The translations under genes were made by a program, and so were the position numbers. From Sordaria brevicollis (Eukaryota > Ascomycota > Sordariomycetes > Sordariales > Sordariaceae), in contig JAUTDP010000009.1 of NCBI GenBank assembly GCA_033439795.1, positions 620,001 to 684,000 on the forward strand: a stretch of DNA of 64,000 nt, in the 5' to 3' direction. Of the stretch, positions 1 through 11,224 are shown one piece after another. Each line of letters begins with the position of its first letter. Within the stretch, counting starts at the first letter, position 1. The notes under the pieces were generated by a model. The model saw only the letters and a list, made by a program, of their open reading frames with translations, made no database searches and had not been told where the DNA came from.

Positions 1-1716
1 TCTACAAACCAACCACACCACCAATGGAAAACCCCGTGTGCAACGACGCACATTCTCCCATGAGAGCCTCCTATATGTCTTGAACAACACACAGCCACAC
101 GCGCATTGCAGACGAGACCGAAGCCAAAGACGCCAAGATGTTTTCAAGGCATTCCGGATCATTAATGTCAACTGGCGGGTAGAAAAGGATGAGAGAGAGA
201 AAGGTGGAAAGAAACAAGAGGAATGAAAGAAAAGAACAGAAGAGAAGGGAAGCGAAAAAAAAAGGAAGTCTGTTCCAAAGAAAACCGAATTCTTTGGTGG
301 AATCTCGACACTGCACAATAAAGTCATACACATTGAAGCGACACGGGGACACAAACCATGAGTCCGAAAAGCACCCTTTCACAGGCGAAAGATCCACGAG
401 GGATAGAGAAGAACGAGACCAGAGCGAAAAAGAGGATAGGAGCGGGAGGGGGCAGGACACGAAAAGAGGGAACCAGAGACGAGAGAACCAGAGACGACTC
501 TTGAGCGGACCCGAAAAAGACAACGACAAGCGCGACGAAACCTTGGCACGGGCGAGTGCGGCGGAAACTGAACCTCGACTTTGACTCCCGGAGTCCACCA
601 GAAACCATTGCACTCGGGTCCCTACTCGCGAACAGAAATGAACATCCGAGAGACCACGGGTGACGACAAAAACAGGGCGGAGAGAGGCGGGAGAAATGCG
701 AGGCATCGGTAGATTAAATTTGGTACTGGTTTGTGTCCTGGCCTGGCTTCTCTACCATGGTTAAACACGGGAGTTTGGAGGTCTTCTTTGGCTTCTAAGC
801 AACACACCATCCCTCGTTTGAAGCGAAATGGAAGAGTGATGGGGGTTCTGGTACGCCATCGATGCCTCTTGTGGGCATCCTCTTAGATCTTCCTCTGACT
901 GCTTCAAGGTTCTGATGTTCGAAGAGATCAGTCTCACGGCGTCACTCGACAGAAAGCAGAAAGCTTCACCCATATCCAGCAAAGTTTTTCTCTTTGTTCC
1001 ATACCAACGGAAGCACCAGGACCAGGTTATACGGAGATGAGACAGCGGAAGGCCGAAAAAGCATACCAAGAAAGCGAAGGCATGTGAGAGAGGGAACATG
1101 GCGCAATACACGACAACACGAACCTTGAGCGCTCATATACTCTCGGTACAAGAACCAGACTCTGATGCCGACCGACCGGCCAACCAACCGAGCAGCGAGG
1201 AGCGACGAGGAGATTCGAGAGCCGCAGACAAACGACCATCTCTCAGGGTAATGAAACGACGGAAGCCGGCAGATGACAGCGGGAGTGGCGTTTCGCCCAT
1301 GTTGTGCAAGAACAGCCACTTGGAGAGCGAAGGGAAAAAGATGCAACACGTTCACGAACTCAGCAGACCAAAAAAGACGGAGGTAAGTGAAATTAAGTTG
1401 AACACCAACACCTAATGGCATCCCCAAAACACGAATCCGAACTAGGTACACTGGAATGAGGTACATAGCATATTGCAAAGATGTAGAAAAGTCTGAAGAT
1501 TTTGGAAGACAATGCGCACTCGGGAACAAAAATGTGCAAGAAGATGCACGTAATGCCAGAGGGTTTCCTGTTCGTACCGCGGAATGATAGACAAGCGGGC
1601 GAAAGATATAACGAGGAGAGGGCACCTGGCCGGCTTCCCTTTTGCGGCGCACCGGAACCAGCGAGAGCAACGAAGCCACCGAGCATGCCACAGCGTCACC
1701 ATGCGTTGCGAGACGA
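1..1716. other. Intergenic / 3' flank of sla2, no gene seen
   Basis: No reading frame here resembles a known protein and none shows fungal intron structure. Positions about 180-280 are strongly purine-rich on the + strand (runs of A and G, including nine A near 256), which creates serine/leucine-rich shadow frames on the - strand. The right end probably holds the 3' untranslated region of the leftward sla2 gene. Confidence 0.6.
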
Positions 1717-4700
1717 TTAGTCCTCGTCCTGTTGATAGGAAATCTTGCGCATCTCGCCCAGTCTGTGGCGAGCGGCGTTCAAAGCGTTTTCGAGCTGTAG
1801 GATTTCGACCTATGACAGAAGAAGACATGATCAGCAACGAGCCATCATCGAAGGAAGCAAGGGATGCTAGAAACAAAAGACAAAGAAACTTGGGAAGAAA
1901 ACACATACCTGTTGCTCCATCTCGCGCACCTTGAACTCGTGCGACCCGAGCTTGCTGTAATCCACTTGGTCCTCGTCGGCATTGCGGTCCTTGATCATGC
2001 TCTGGACCTGCCTGACGAGCGCACGGCAGGCGGCACCGACAGCCTTGCTGGCTTCCTCCAGGCTCTCCTGGTTCTTGCTCATGAAGCCGGCCTTCACACG
2101 GCTGGCAGCCACAAGCTGGGCGGTGGAGGCCGCAACGTTGTTTGACGCAACGATGAGCTGCTCGGGGCTGTTGCGGTTGGAAAGAACACCGTCAGCAGTC
2201 TCGATGAGAGTGCTGGTAGACTCGGCAACAGCCTTGGCGGCAGAAATGAGACCCTCAGTCCACCTGTTGTTCTTCTTGTAGAAGGCAGTGCGAGAAGATG
2301 AGCCACGGCCAGCCTGCACAATCTCCTGTTGTGTGGCGGTGGCGGCCTTGATGAGCTGTGCGATAGCGGTCGTAATGGCCATGGCGGCATCGAGAATGGA
2401 GTCGTGGACCTTGAGTTCGTAGGTGGTATAGCCATCGCGAGGCTTGTTCTTGAGCTTCTGCAAGCGGGCAACGGCAGCAGCAATTGCGTCAGCCGCCTTG
2501 CTCAGTTCCTGGTCCACGATATCGCCAAGATCACCCTTGTTAGCGAGCTGACCAAAGCCAGGGGCGAAGGTCTCGACAAGCTTGTTCAGCTTTTGCAGGT
2601 TGATCTGGACGTCGTTGTTGCTGTTGATGACAACATCCGTCTTCTGAAGGGGATCCATACCCTCCAGACGGAAGCTCAGCAGGCCACGGAAAAACTTGAC
2701 GGTCGAATGAGCAGACGAACGAGCGCCATTGATCAAGGAGTCACCCTTCTTCTCGTCAGTAGCAAGGCGAACGAGACCCTTGGTGTTGCTGCACACATCT
2801 GCAATGGCGCCAGCAAAGACGTTGGCGTTCTTGATCAGCTCCGCGGGGCTGCTGCTGGGGCCGTCGGCAATGAAGACATTGAAAGCGGTGGCAAACTCCG
2901 TAGCACTGGCAGAGGCCTTTTCGATCTGCGAGAGGACATAGGAAGGCGAGGCATTCTGGTTTCCGGCTTGCATAGTGGAGTCGAGCTCATACATGGCATC
3001 ATCAACACGCTGAACGCTCGCTTGAAGCACCGAGTCGATAATCTCGTTGACCTTTTCCAGCTGTGAGAGGATCAAGGCGTCGAGCTGGCCGTCAAGGGCG
3101 GAATCGGAGACACCCTGGTTGTTCCTGAGCTCGTTAAGCTCAATCAACGTCTGGTCCATGCCCGCCTTGTATACCTCGAGCTCCTCCTCCTTCTCGCGAA
3201 GTAAGGCTTCGAGATCCGAGCTGCCATCCCGCAGCTTGGCTTGGGCCTCTTCCAGTGCTCGTGACTTGATACGCAACGCTTCCTCCAGATCGGCCATCTC
3301 GCGGTTGTACTTGGAGAGCATGGTGGATAGCTCATTGCCCTTGCTTCGCTCGAGGTTATCGGCGCGGTCCAAGGCCATCCGCAGCTCCCTTTTGAGCTTC
3401 TCAACCTCGTCCTTATTCGAGCCCTGGAGCCTGTCCTTTTCATGAAGGGCCCGATCGCGCTCCCGAATCATGTCTGCCAGCTCCAAGTTCTTAGTCTTGA
3501 TTTCGCGCTCAAGCTTCTCCCGCTTCTCGATTGCTTCTTGGGCGGAAGCCGCCTTAAGCTGCACGGACTTGAACTTCTGAAGGAGATCGAGATGCTCGTG
3601 ACGGAGCTGCGAGTAGAGCTTCGCGAGTGCTTCATACTTTGTCCTCCAAGTGTTGAGCTGTTCCTGTAGAGCACGAATCTGGTCATCCCTGCTGCTGATT
3701 TGTTGGCCGTAGTTACCCTGAATTTGCTGTAACTCGCTTTCCAAAGCCTTGACTCTTTGGTCGTACTGCTGAAGCATCAGTTGATCACGCTCGTACTGGG
3801 CCCGGGCGTTCAGGTTCTCCTGTTCAAGCTCAGCAAGCCGACCTTGGGTCTGCCATTGTGTCTGCTGAGCCATCAAAGCCTCCTGCTCCCTTTGCTGCTG
3901 TTCCATCAATCGGCGCTGCTGTTCTTCGAAATCGCGTTGCGCTTGAAGCTGCGCTTGCTGCTGCGCTAGCAACGCTGCCTGTTGCTGTGCTTCCAAAACT
4001 CGCTGCTGCTCCTCGTATTCCCGGTTTTGCCTGTCTAGTTCATTCTTCCAGAACTCAGCCATATCATCGGGCTCTTCGGATTTCGGCGCTGGGGGCGGAG
4101 GCGTTGGGCGTTTTTCGATTTCGTGCTTCGGCCGAGCAGGCAGAGCGGGCGCGTTCTCATCCTCGGCCAGAAGATTGGGTGGATCCTGGGGAAGCTTGGG
4201 AATTGTGATCAAACTGGTGAGATAGCGAAGGTTCGAGCATTCGTAGTAAAACTTGACTAGTCGGTAATGCTGGGCATCATATCTTCCACGCAACGGCTCC
4301 AACGCATCGACGTCGCCGGTGGAGGAGTGCATGGCACGCAGCATGCTGGTGATGAACTTGTAAATACCATAGCTTTCGGTGACCAGAGGAACGAGGGCTG
4401 ATATCCTGCACTCGTTGTTGCCGACGTTCCGGAAGTGGGAGAAGATGAGCTTCTGGAACTGGTCGATCTTGTCCTGAAGCGTCATGAGGTCGCTAATGGT
4501 TTCATAGCCCTCGTTCGGATCGTTGATGGCCTTGAGACTGATGTATTCCTCGTACTCGAACGTGCCGTTGAACTCGGGGTGTTGCTGGTGGAAGGAAAGC
4601 TTCGCCAGGAGGTAATAGACGTATTCCTTGATCAAGGGTCCATATCCACGCATGCCTTCGCCGCCCATGCCACGGTTTAGGCTGTCAATCCAGCCGCGGT

Positions 4701-5049
4701 TTGCCATGGCCTCCCTCAGCGTCGCCGGGTGACCCTCTTGAAGAACCTTGTGGATAGTGATGAGCGCCTTGAAGGTCTGGACCTCGTCGGCCATGATGGG
4801 CTGGACCTTCATGCCCGCCCAAAAGGACTGGGAGGATTTGTGGTCCCAGGTATAGACGATGCAACTTCGGACATGCTTGCGCTTCGGGGCTGTCTCTTCG
4901 GCGCTGGTGGCCTTTCGGATGTTGATGGCCAGTTCGGCTTCGGATCTGTGTAGCGGCAGCATCGGTCAGTATACCCGCGCATTAACCATTCGACAAGTAT
5001 AGCTTGAACGGACGCACTTGGTATGATCGAGGCTTCGTATGGTCGCCAT
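1717..5049 (-). CDS. sla2: Sla2/End4-type endocytic adaptor (ANTH + coiled coil + talin-like I/LWEQ)
   Basis: Links clathrin-coated endocytic sites and PI(4,5)P2 membrane to actin. Exons on the minus strand are 5018-5049, 1909-4945 and 1717-1809 (introns of 72 and 99 bp), giving 1053 residues, the usual family length. The first exon starts MATIRSLDHTK and splices in phase into SEAELAINIRKAT. An N-terminal ANTH domain covers about residues 10-280. Next come a proline-rich linker (PTPPPPAPK) and a long glutamine/glutamate-rich coiled coil at about 310-680. The C-terminal half is a THATCH/I-LWEQ actin-binding module. The final exon adds the expected short amphipathic tail ending KISYQQDED. The start ATG is preceded by CCCAAA. 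The gene is divergent from atg3 across 1.47 kb. Assignment rests on domain order and recognisable ANTH sequence. Confidence 0.95.
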
Positions 5050-6520
5050 TTTGGGCAGTCAGAGGAACGTCGGCGTGTCTTTCTGAGAATTATATTATGT
5101 GTAGATGGAGTTAGGTTCGCGGTTGGCGGTTGGCGAATTATTGTGAATGCGGAAGCGTCCCGTCCCGGTAGAGCGTTGGGCGCACAGAGCGGCAGGTGTT
5201 TCAATTAATGAACAAGAAGTAGTCCAAACTAAATAATCGATAAGACGGGCTCAAGAATATCACGCGCCAACTGTCTTCTCGTCGGCGTCGGCGTCGTCGT
5301 CAGCCTTCCAACTTGGACCAACAGGAAGTGAGCTATAACACCTGCGGTTGAAGAGGAAACAGGAGGTTCCAGGTTCTGGAAGTCGTACGGCGTCTGGGTA
5401 CAGCCACCTACCGATGGACCTCGCAGCTCCAGCATCTTGCCTTGGCAATCGTGGCCAATGGAGATGGAGACTGTCAGGGCAGTGGGGGATCATTTGCAGT
5501 GCGAGAATTGGGTGAGGACCCGATTGACGACCTGCTAATTTAAGATTCATTAAAGACCTTTTATCCCCTTGATACCTTTTCTCCGCCGGCACGGTAGCCT
5601 GGTGCCAAAAGTCTGTAAATTCTTCAGACGAAAATTCATCAGTTTGATACCCCTCTTGAAGATAGTTCAATCGGCATTAGTAACACACACTCAAGGAGAA
5701 GACGTTGATCTTCAGACAGGTACCGCCGAGCGCCGACACACCTTGAGCTGCGTACGACTTGGACGAACCGCATGCAGCCCATTTGAAACCCCACTGCGCT
5801 CGTCAAAGGTATCCACCTCAATGACCCTATTAGCAGGTACCTTGAGTGCTGCAGGCAAAGAGGCTTAAACAAAGGTACTTTCAAATAGAGCACACGAGAT
5901 TGTACCTTGATGGGTAACCAACACGGAAGGCAGCATCCCTCGCAGTGCAGACCGCTGGGTGACCGCTGCGCTTCCATTATCGGGCCCCGCACCTCCCCCC
6001 CAGGCACCTCACTGAACGAGCCAAGAGCCAGGACACGGGCGCGTTGCGCAAGCTTGGCGGCATCCCGTCATCCACATCACACCCCTGTCTAGTCACTATC
6101 ACGGGCTTCCCCAGTGTTCGTCACTTGACGTTTGACAGCCTCAGCTCTCACAGTGTTGTGTCGTCCGCGTCACGGGCATTTGCTTTGTGATTTGCTTTAT
6201 CCTCGACTTGTTCTTCCATCAATCATCTCCTTTTTCTTCCCTTTTTTTCTCACACAACTGTCAGACTGAACCGACTCTTGAGCACCGATCGAGTTCAACC
6301 TTATCGCGACCGCCAGTGCAGCAGACGAAAGCATACCCCACCCCTCCTTTGACCTATTCCCCGGCATACACACCAGTAGTCCTCATCCGACAACCTACAA
6401 CAAACACCTTTGCGGTCAGGAGGGCCTCGGAAAGCCCAACTTACCAGTTAAAGTTTCTATCCGCCAGTTCACGCTCGATACCTTATCACACTACTCCTCA
6501 TCGATACCCTTTAGTCCAAG
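5050..6520. promoter_or_regulatory. Divergent intergenic region sla2 / atg3
   Basis: This 1.47-kb spacer lies between two divergently transcribed genes and must hold both promoters and 5' leaders. The 300 bp before atg3 are pyrimidine-rich (about 6190-6260), as is common upstream of fungal starts. No additional gene is supported. Confidence 0.5.
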
Positions 6521-7716
6521 ATGAATTTCCTCAGGTCGACCGCCGCTACCCTTCTCGACAAATACACACCCGTCAGCCATACCTCAACGTTCCGCAATAC
6601 AGGGCAAATCACCCCGGAAGAGTTCGTAGCCGCTGGTGACTACCTCACGTTCAAGTTCCCTTCGTGGTCCTGGGCCGATGCCGATTCACCCAGCAAACGC
6701 CTCCCATTCCTGCCAGCTGGAAAGCAGTTCCTCGTTACACGACATGTTCCCTGCCACCGACGCTTGAACGATGACTTTGCTGGCGATGCGGGCCACGAGG
6801 AGGCTCTCGTTGAGGGCAACAAGGGCGGTGCCGATGATGACGGCTGGTTGCGTACCGGTAGCATGACCAGCTCACAGCCCCTCAGAGTACGAGAGGTACG
6901 CACGGTTGACGATGCCGGCAACGTTGGCGACAGAGAGGTTGTGGACGAGGATGAAATTCCCGACATGGAAGATGACGATGACGACGAGGCCATCATCCGG
7001 GCTGAAGGCGATAGTTCCAACAGGTAAGATGACAACATTGCCATCTCCTGCAATCATGTGAAAGCAGTTTGAACATTATGCTAACTTGACAATTCGCCTG
7101 CTTATAGTGGAAAGCGCACTTACACCCTCTATATCACCTACGCCAACGCCTACAAGTGCCCACGCATGTACATGTCTGGCTATCTCGCCAACGGACAACC
7201 GCTTCCTCCTCATCTTATGATGGAGGATATTGTCGGCGACTACAAGGACAAGACCGTAACACTCGAAGACTTCCCCTTCTTCTCTCACAGCGTCAAGATG
7301 GCCAGTGTGCACCCCTGCCGCCACGCCTCCGTCATGAAGACATTGCTTGACCGGGCCGACGCCGCCCTCAAACTCCGCCGGGAGAAGATGAAGGCCGGCC
7401 AGGGTTCCGGAAGCGAACAGGGAATGGAAGGCCTTGTTGATGAGATCAACAAGTTGGACGTCAGCGGGGCGCACGCGAACGCTGTCGAGGCTGCTCCCGG
7501 TGAGGATGCCGAATGGGAGGAGGTCCCGCATGACGTCGCCGACCAGGAGGTGGCCATTCGTGTGGATCAGTACCTGGTCGTCTTCCTAAAGGTTTGTCTG
7601 CCTAAAACCTGCTGTGTGGATGTACTTGGTACCTTATATGTGCTGACGTCCACTTTCTATAGTTCATCGCCAGTGTTACGCCCGGCATCGAGCACGACTT
7701 CACCATGGGCGTCTAA
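6521..7716 (+). CDS. atg3: Atg3, E2-like enzyme for Atg8 lipidation
   Basis: Transfers Atg8 from the E1 Atg7 to phosphatidylethanolamine during autophagosome formation. Exons are 6521-7023, 7108-7591 and 7663-7716, giving 346 residues. The introns have GTAAGA and GTTTGT donors and TATAG acceptors, and both junctions keep the frame. The N-terminus [18 protein letters not shown] matches the membrane-sensing amphipathic helix of the family. A long acidic insert (about residues 140-165, aspartate-rich) is the flexible region that binds Atg7. The catalytic cysteine lies in the [10 protein letters not shown] motif at about residue 238. The C-terminus [17 protein letters not shown] is the conserved family end. 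Nothing looks broken. Confidence 0.96.
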
Positions 7717-8002
7717 GTCAAACTGCCGAACGCTTCGTATCCCTGTCATCGATATGAAGTGTGGCTACTGATAGCACATCTCTTTTTTGTTACCGTCTTT
7801 GACGCGAGCTGGTTTGGGTTGGGTAATCAAGCATCATGGATCAAGGAGTATTACGGGAACGGATAACTTGGCTGGTTGTGATTAAGGGACACAGTACAGC
7901 AATAATGTTTTTAAGGATAGGAAATACAGAGATTCACAATCAGCGACTATATCTATGCATGACTCGATGTCTTCCTTCAACAATCCAAGGCGGTTAACAA
8001 CC
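7717..8002. other. atg3 3' region to tRNA spacer
   Basis: Short spacer probably holding the atg3 3' untranslated region and, next to the tRNA, its 5' flank. No gene is visible. Confidence 0.5.
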
Positions 8003-8075
8003 GCCCGGCTAGCTCAATCGGTAGAGCGTGAGACTCTTAATCTCAAGGTTGTGGGTTCGACCCCCACGTCGGGCT
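8003..8075 (+). tRNA. tRNA-Lys (anticodon CUU), intronless
   Basis: A full cloverleaf can be drawn by hand. The acceptor arm GCCCGGC pairs with GTCGGGC (one G-U pair), the D arm is GCTC/GAGC, and the anticodon stem TGAGA/TCTCA encloses loop CTCTTAA with anticodon CTT. The T arm is GTGGG/CCCAC with loop TTCGACC, and T is the discriminator base. CCA is not encoded, as expected in a eukaryote. A- and B-box internal promoter elements are present. T-runs from about 8114 could terminate RNA polymerase III. Confidence 0.96.
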
Positions 8076-8512
8076 CAATTCCCGATATTCCTGAGCGATC
8101 AGGACAACATCGTCTTTTTTCACGACTTTTTTTTCATAATGTTTGTCGGTAAAATGTCTGGGTTTTTTTTATCCTCTGTCAACCCTCGGGTTGTGGGACC
8201 GGAAGATGCATGGCTTTCCCATAACACCAAAACTTGCCCATGAGTCCACCTCGATACAGTCTTGATCGCATACAATTGTCAAAGACACGATCTTGATCAC
8301 CAACATTATCGAAACTTTCTCAGAACTGCTTAAGACTGGTCCAAAACCCGTAAATTCAAAGTCAGATATGCTGACGGCTAGTGGTATCAAATCTTCCTAA
8401 TATCAAGGTGTAACGTTATTCTTTCGCCTGCGTCTTAACAACTTCTCTTTCCCCCAAGAACGAGTCTCCATGCGAGCCTCTCGTTCTCCCTATCTCATGC
8501 CAACACCATTAC
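8076..8512. other. Spacer tRNA-Lys / cwc24 3' end
   Basis: Contains T-runs at about 8114-8119, 8126-8133 and 8163-8170. The first is a plausible polymerase III terminator for the tRNA. The remainder is probably cwc24 3' flank. No gene seen. Confidence 0.5.
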
Positions 8513-9803
8513 TCACTCCTCCCCACTACCCCCTCCTTCCTCCTCATCCTCACTAACCTCCTCCCCCCTCTCCCGCGCCTCCTTCCTCAACCTCTCTTGT
8601 CTCGCCCTCTTCTTCTCCAACAATTTCGCCAGCCTCGTCGCCGCATTAAACACGCCGTTCGTACCCGCCCCGCACGCCGCGCAGCTCGGATCTTTGCGGT
8701 ATCTCTTCAGCGCGCATGCCTCGCAGAAGTAATGCCCGCATCGCGTGACGACGGGCGATTTGGAGTACGGCCCGCGGCAGATGATGCACGCAAAGGGAAT
8801 GTTTTCTAGCATGGCTTCTTCGGCTGCATCAGCATCGTCGTCGTCACCGTTTACGCCGATCTTGTTCTTTGTTTTGCGGTCGGCGCTGGCGACGATGGTT
8901 CCCTGCAGGTTTTTCTTGTTCTTGGTTACATTCTCCCATTCCTTGTCGAGCTGCCACCCGTGGGCGTAGTCTTCGCGGGCGTGAAGAAATTTGCAGTTGT
9001 CGCCGAAGCCGCAGAAGCCGGTTTGTTTGTAGCTGTTTTGATGGAAAACCAGATGGTTAGCATAGGGACATGCGGGAGAGAAAAGGGCAGGGGAGAAAAA
9101 CTTACTCCTTGCAAACATCAGGAGCCATATCCGTTATCGTGATCGTCCTGATATTACTCGGCGCCTTGATGGGGCCAACCTTGCGATTCGGCGCGTTCGG
9201 GTTCTTTTGTATGTAGCTCGCCTGGTTCGCCAGACCTCTGTACGTCCCGTCTGGTTCCCTTTCTTGTTGTGCTTCATCAGAACCCCCTGGTGTCTTCTTC
9301 TTCATATTTCTCGTCTTCCCTAGCAGGTTGCTAACCGACAAATCATCATCCTTGTCTTCATCGAACCAGTTGCTCCCCTTGGTAGCATCCTGCTTCGTCG
9401 CGTCCAGCCGCAGCGCGGCGTCTCTGTCGGCTTGGTAGATGGTGTTGCTGCGGATTTGTTCTTCTTTTGTTACTCCTCCGTTGGAGGTATTGCTGTCGGC
9501 GTCGCGCGATGAGGCCGTCACGGCCGCCTTGTTGTGGTTCTTTTTCCTTCGCTTGATTCGCTGCCCTGTGGCTTCGTCTTCGGAGGACTCGAAGTCGGAG
9601 GAGTCGTCATCGCTGTCCTTGGCTGCGGGAGGAGGAGAGGCGGGACGTTTGCGCAGGTTGGTCTTGCCCTTTGCGCCGCGCTTCTTGAAGATGGCAACTG
9701 GAGCAATGGGGGCGGCTGGAGCTGTCATCGTGGGTTCTGATGCTGCTGGTGCTGGTGCCGGTGCTGGTGCTGGTGCCGCTGGTGGTTGTTCGGTGTCTGC
9801 CAT
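8513..9803 (-). CDS. cwc24: Cwc24-type pre-mRNA splicing factor (CCCH + RING)
   Basis: A spliceosome-associated zinc-finger protein that guards the 5' splice site before the first catalytic step. Exons are 9106-9803 and 8513-9032 (73-bp intron, donor GTAAGT, acceptor AACAG), giving 405 residues. The intron splits the codon just after the first zinc-finger cysteine region and restores it exactly. The CCCH finger has cysteines at about 231, 240 and 246 and histidine 250 with C-x8-C-x5-C-x3-H spacing. A RING finger starts at CIIC (about 315-318) and includes CGHYFCEAC. The N-terminus is alanine/proline-rich and probably disordered; the tail is acidic. The start is the first in-frame ATG of the conserved reading (MADTEQPP). 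CCCH followed by RING is diagnostic of Cwc24/RNF113. Confidence 0.93.
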
Positions 9804-11224
9804 TGTGATCGTTCCTAGATGGTGATGGCTTGGGAATCGGCCCGTTGGTGTGAGGAATTGAGAATTGTCGGAAAAATCGGAATGGTTGAAGGAAGTTTTT
9901 AGAGTGCAGGTGAGAGAGCTCCTGTCGTGTAAAGCGTGCTTGGTGGGTGATTTGGGCGAGGCGAGACGCGACGGATAAAGTGGTGATAAGATTGATAATC
10001 GCCAATCGATACCGAGGATTATGTCATGTTCACTAACAGCTTCCAGACTGGTGCAGATGGCCGGCAGCTGACAAATCCTTGGCGCAAACCTGCATATCCC
10101 TATTCTTCCACATGGGATCAAACCAATCAGAAGGAGCGCTCGCAGCAAACATCAATTTGGAATTGGGAGATCGCGATGCCAAAGAGACGCAAGACACTTC
10201 TCTTTTCCTCATGTTCTTGCGGTGATGTTTTGTTAACGAACAAGTTTTCAGGAATCTATGGATCTGATCTTCGATACTGCATATCTTCAAGTGGCATTAT
10301 ATTTTTCCTAAATTTATTTTTAATCTTTTTTTATTTTTAATTTTTTTTTTTTTACCGCAACTGACGCATACATCTAACTTACCATCTTCAAGCAACGGTT
10401 ATCACCAAGTTGCTGTGTGTCTTTTGTTCGTTTCATACCTCAACGCAGTTTATGAGGCCACAGGCATAGGGGAGAACAATAAGTGCAAGCAGCTAAAAGA
10501 TATGGCTATTAAATACTGTGTTCCTACATTCGCTCGGACCATTCTACCTGAACTATCTCGACTTATTCCACTAATTTATCCTTCCTTCCCGCCGTCCTTC
10601 CATCTTAGTCCCCGATCAGAACCTAAACTGATTCATATGGCGTCAAGGGCCAAAGAACCCTGGAGCAGATAGCTACTTTGAAAATGGCAAGCCAAACAAA
10701 ACAGCAACATAGACAGTTCCGTTTAGAGCTCCCCACCTCCTAATGTCAATCTGTTACTCTTTCTTTCCTACATCCATTTTTCTCCATTGAGCGAAGTGCC
10801 CACGGTAGCAGAATTCCACAGCTTCTGAACAAAGAGATGCCTAAAAACCCGGTAACATTAGTCAATCCAAAAGGGAGGACGAGCGAGACCAGATGGACAG
10901 ATAAGAAACGGCGAGTGGGGCTTAATGAAACCTGAGGTTGGTAGTACAAAGTGCAGCCACTAGCAGAGAAGCCCATGATGGGTCTATCGATAGAAGCGCA
11001 GGGTAAACATATAAGAAAACAGCGGATGAAGTGATCATCAACATCATGATAAATCCCGTAGCGTATGGCTGGTTGTATTCCGTGAAAAGTCCGATGCAAA
11101 TTGGTAGCTGAAACGATCGATGAGAAGAAAATGTTGCCAAACATAGTGGCAATTGACATGTAATTTGGTAATGGTAACCTTTCGGCCAAAGACTATCCGG
11201 CGGGACTGCAAGTCCTAAATCTGT
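9804..11224. other. Intergenic between cwc24 5' end and apsA 3' end, no gene supported
   Basis: Both flanking genes run leftward, so this holds the cwc24 promoter and the apsA 3' region. A T-rich tract lies at about 10306-10353. A 147-codon open frame on the minus strand (10746-11189) has no recognisable domain and no intron or codon-use support, so it is not called. Confidence 0.5.

Noticed and set aside
71..706. 211-codon open frame on the minus strand
   Set aside because: It is the Ser/Leu/Phe-rich shadow of a purine-rich tract, with no domain, intron or family resemblance.
10746..11189. 147-codon minus-strand frame between apsA and cwc24
   Set aside because: Overlaps several other frames and contains no motif; more likely 3' flanking sequence.
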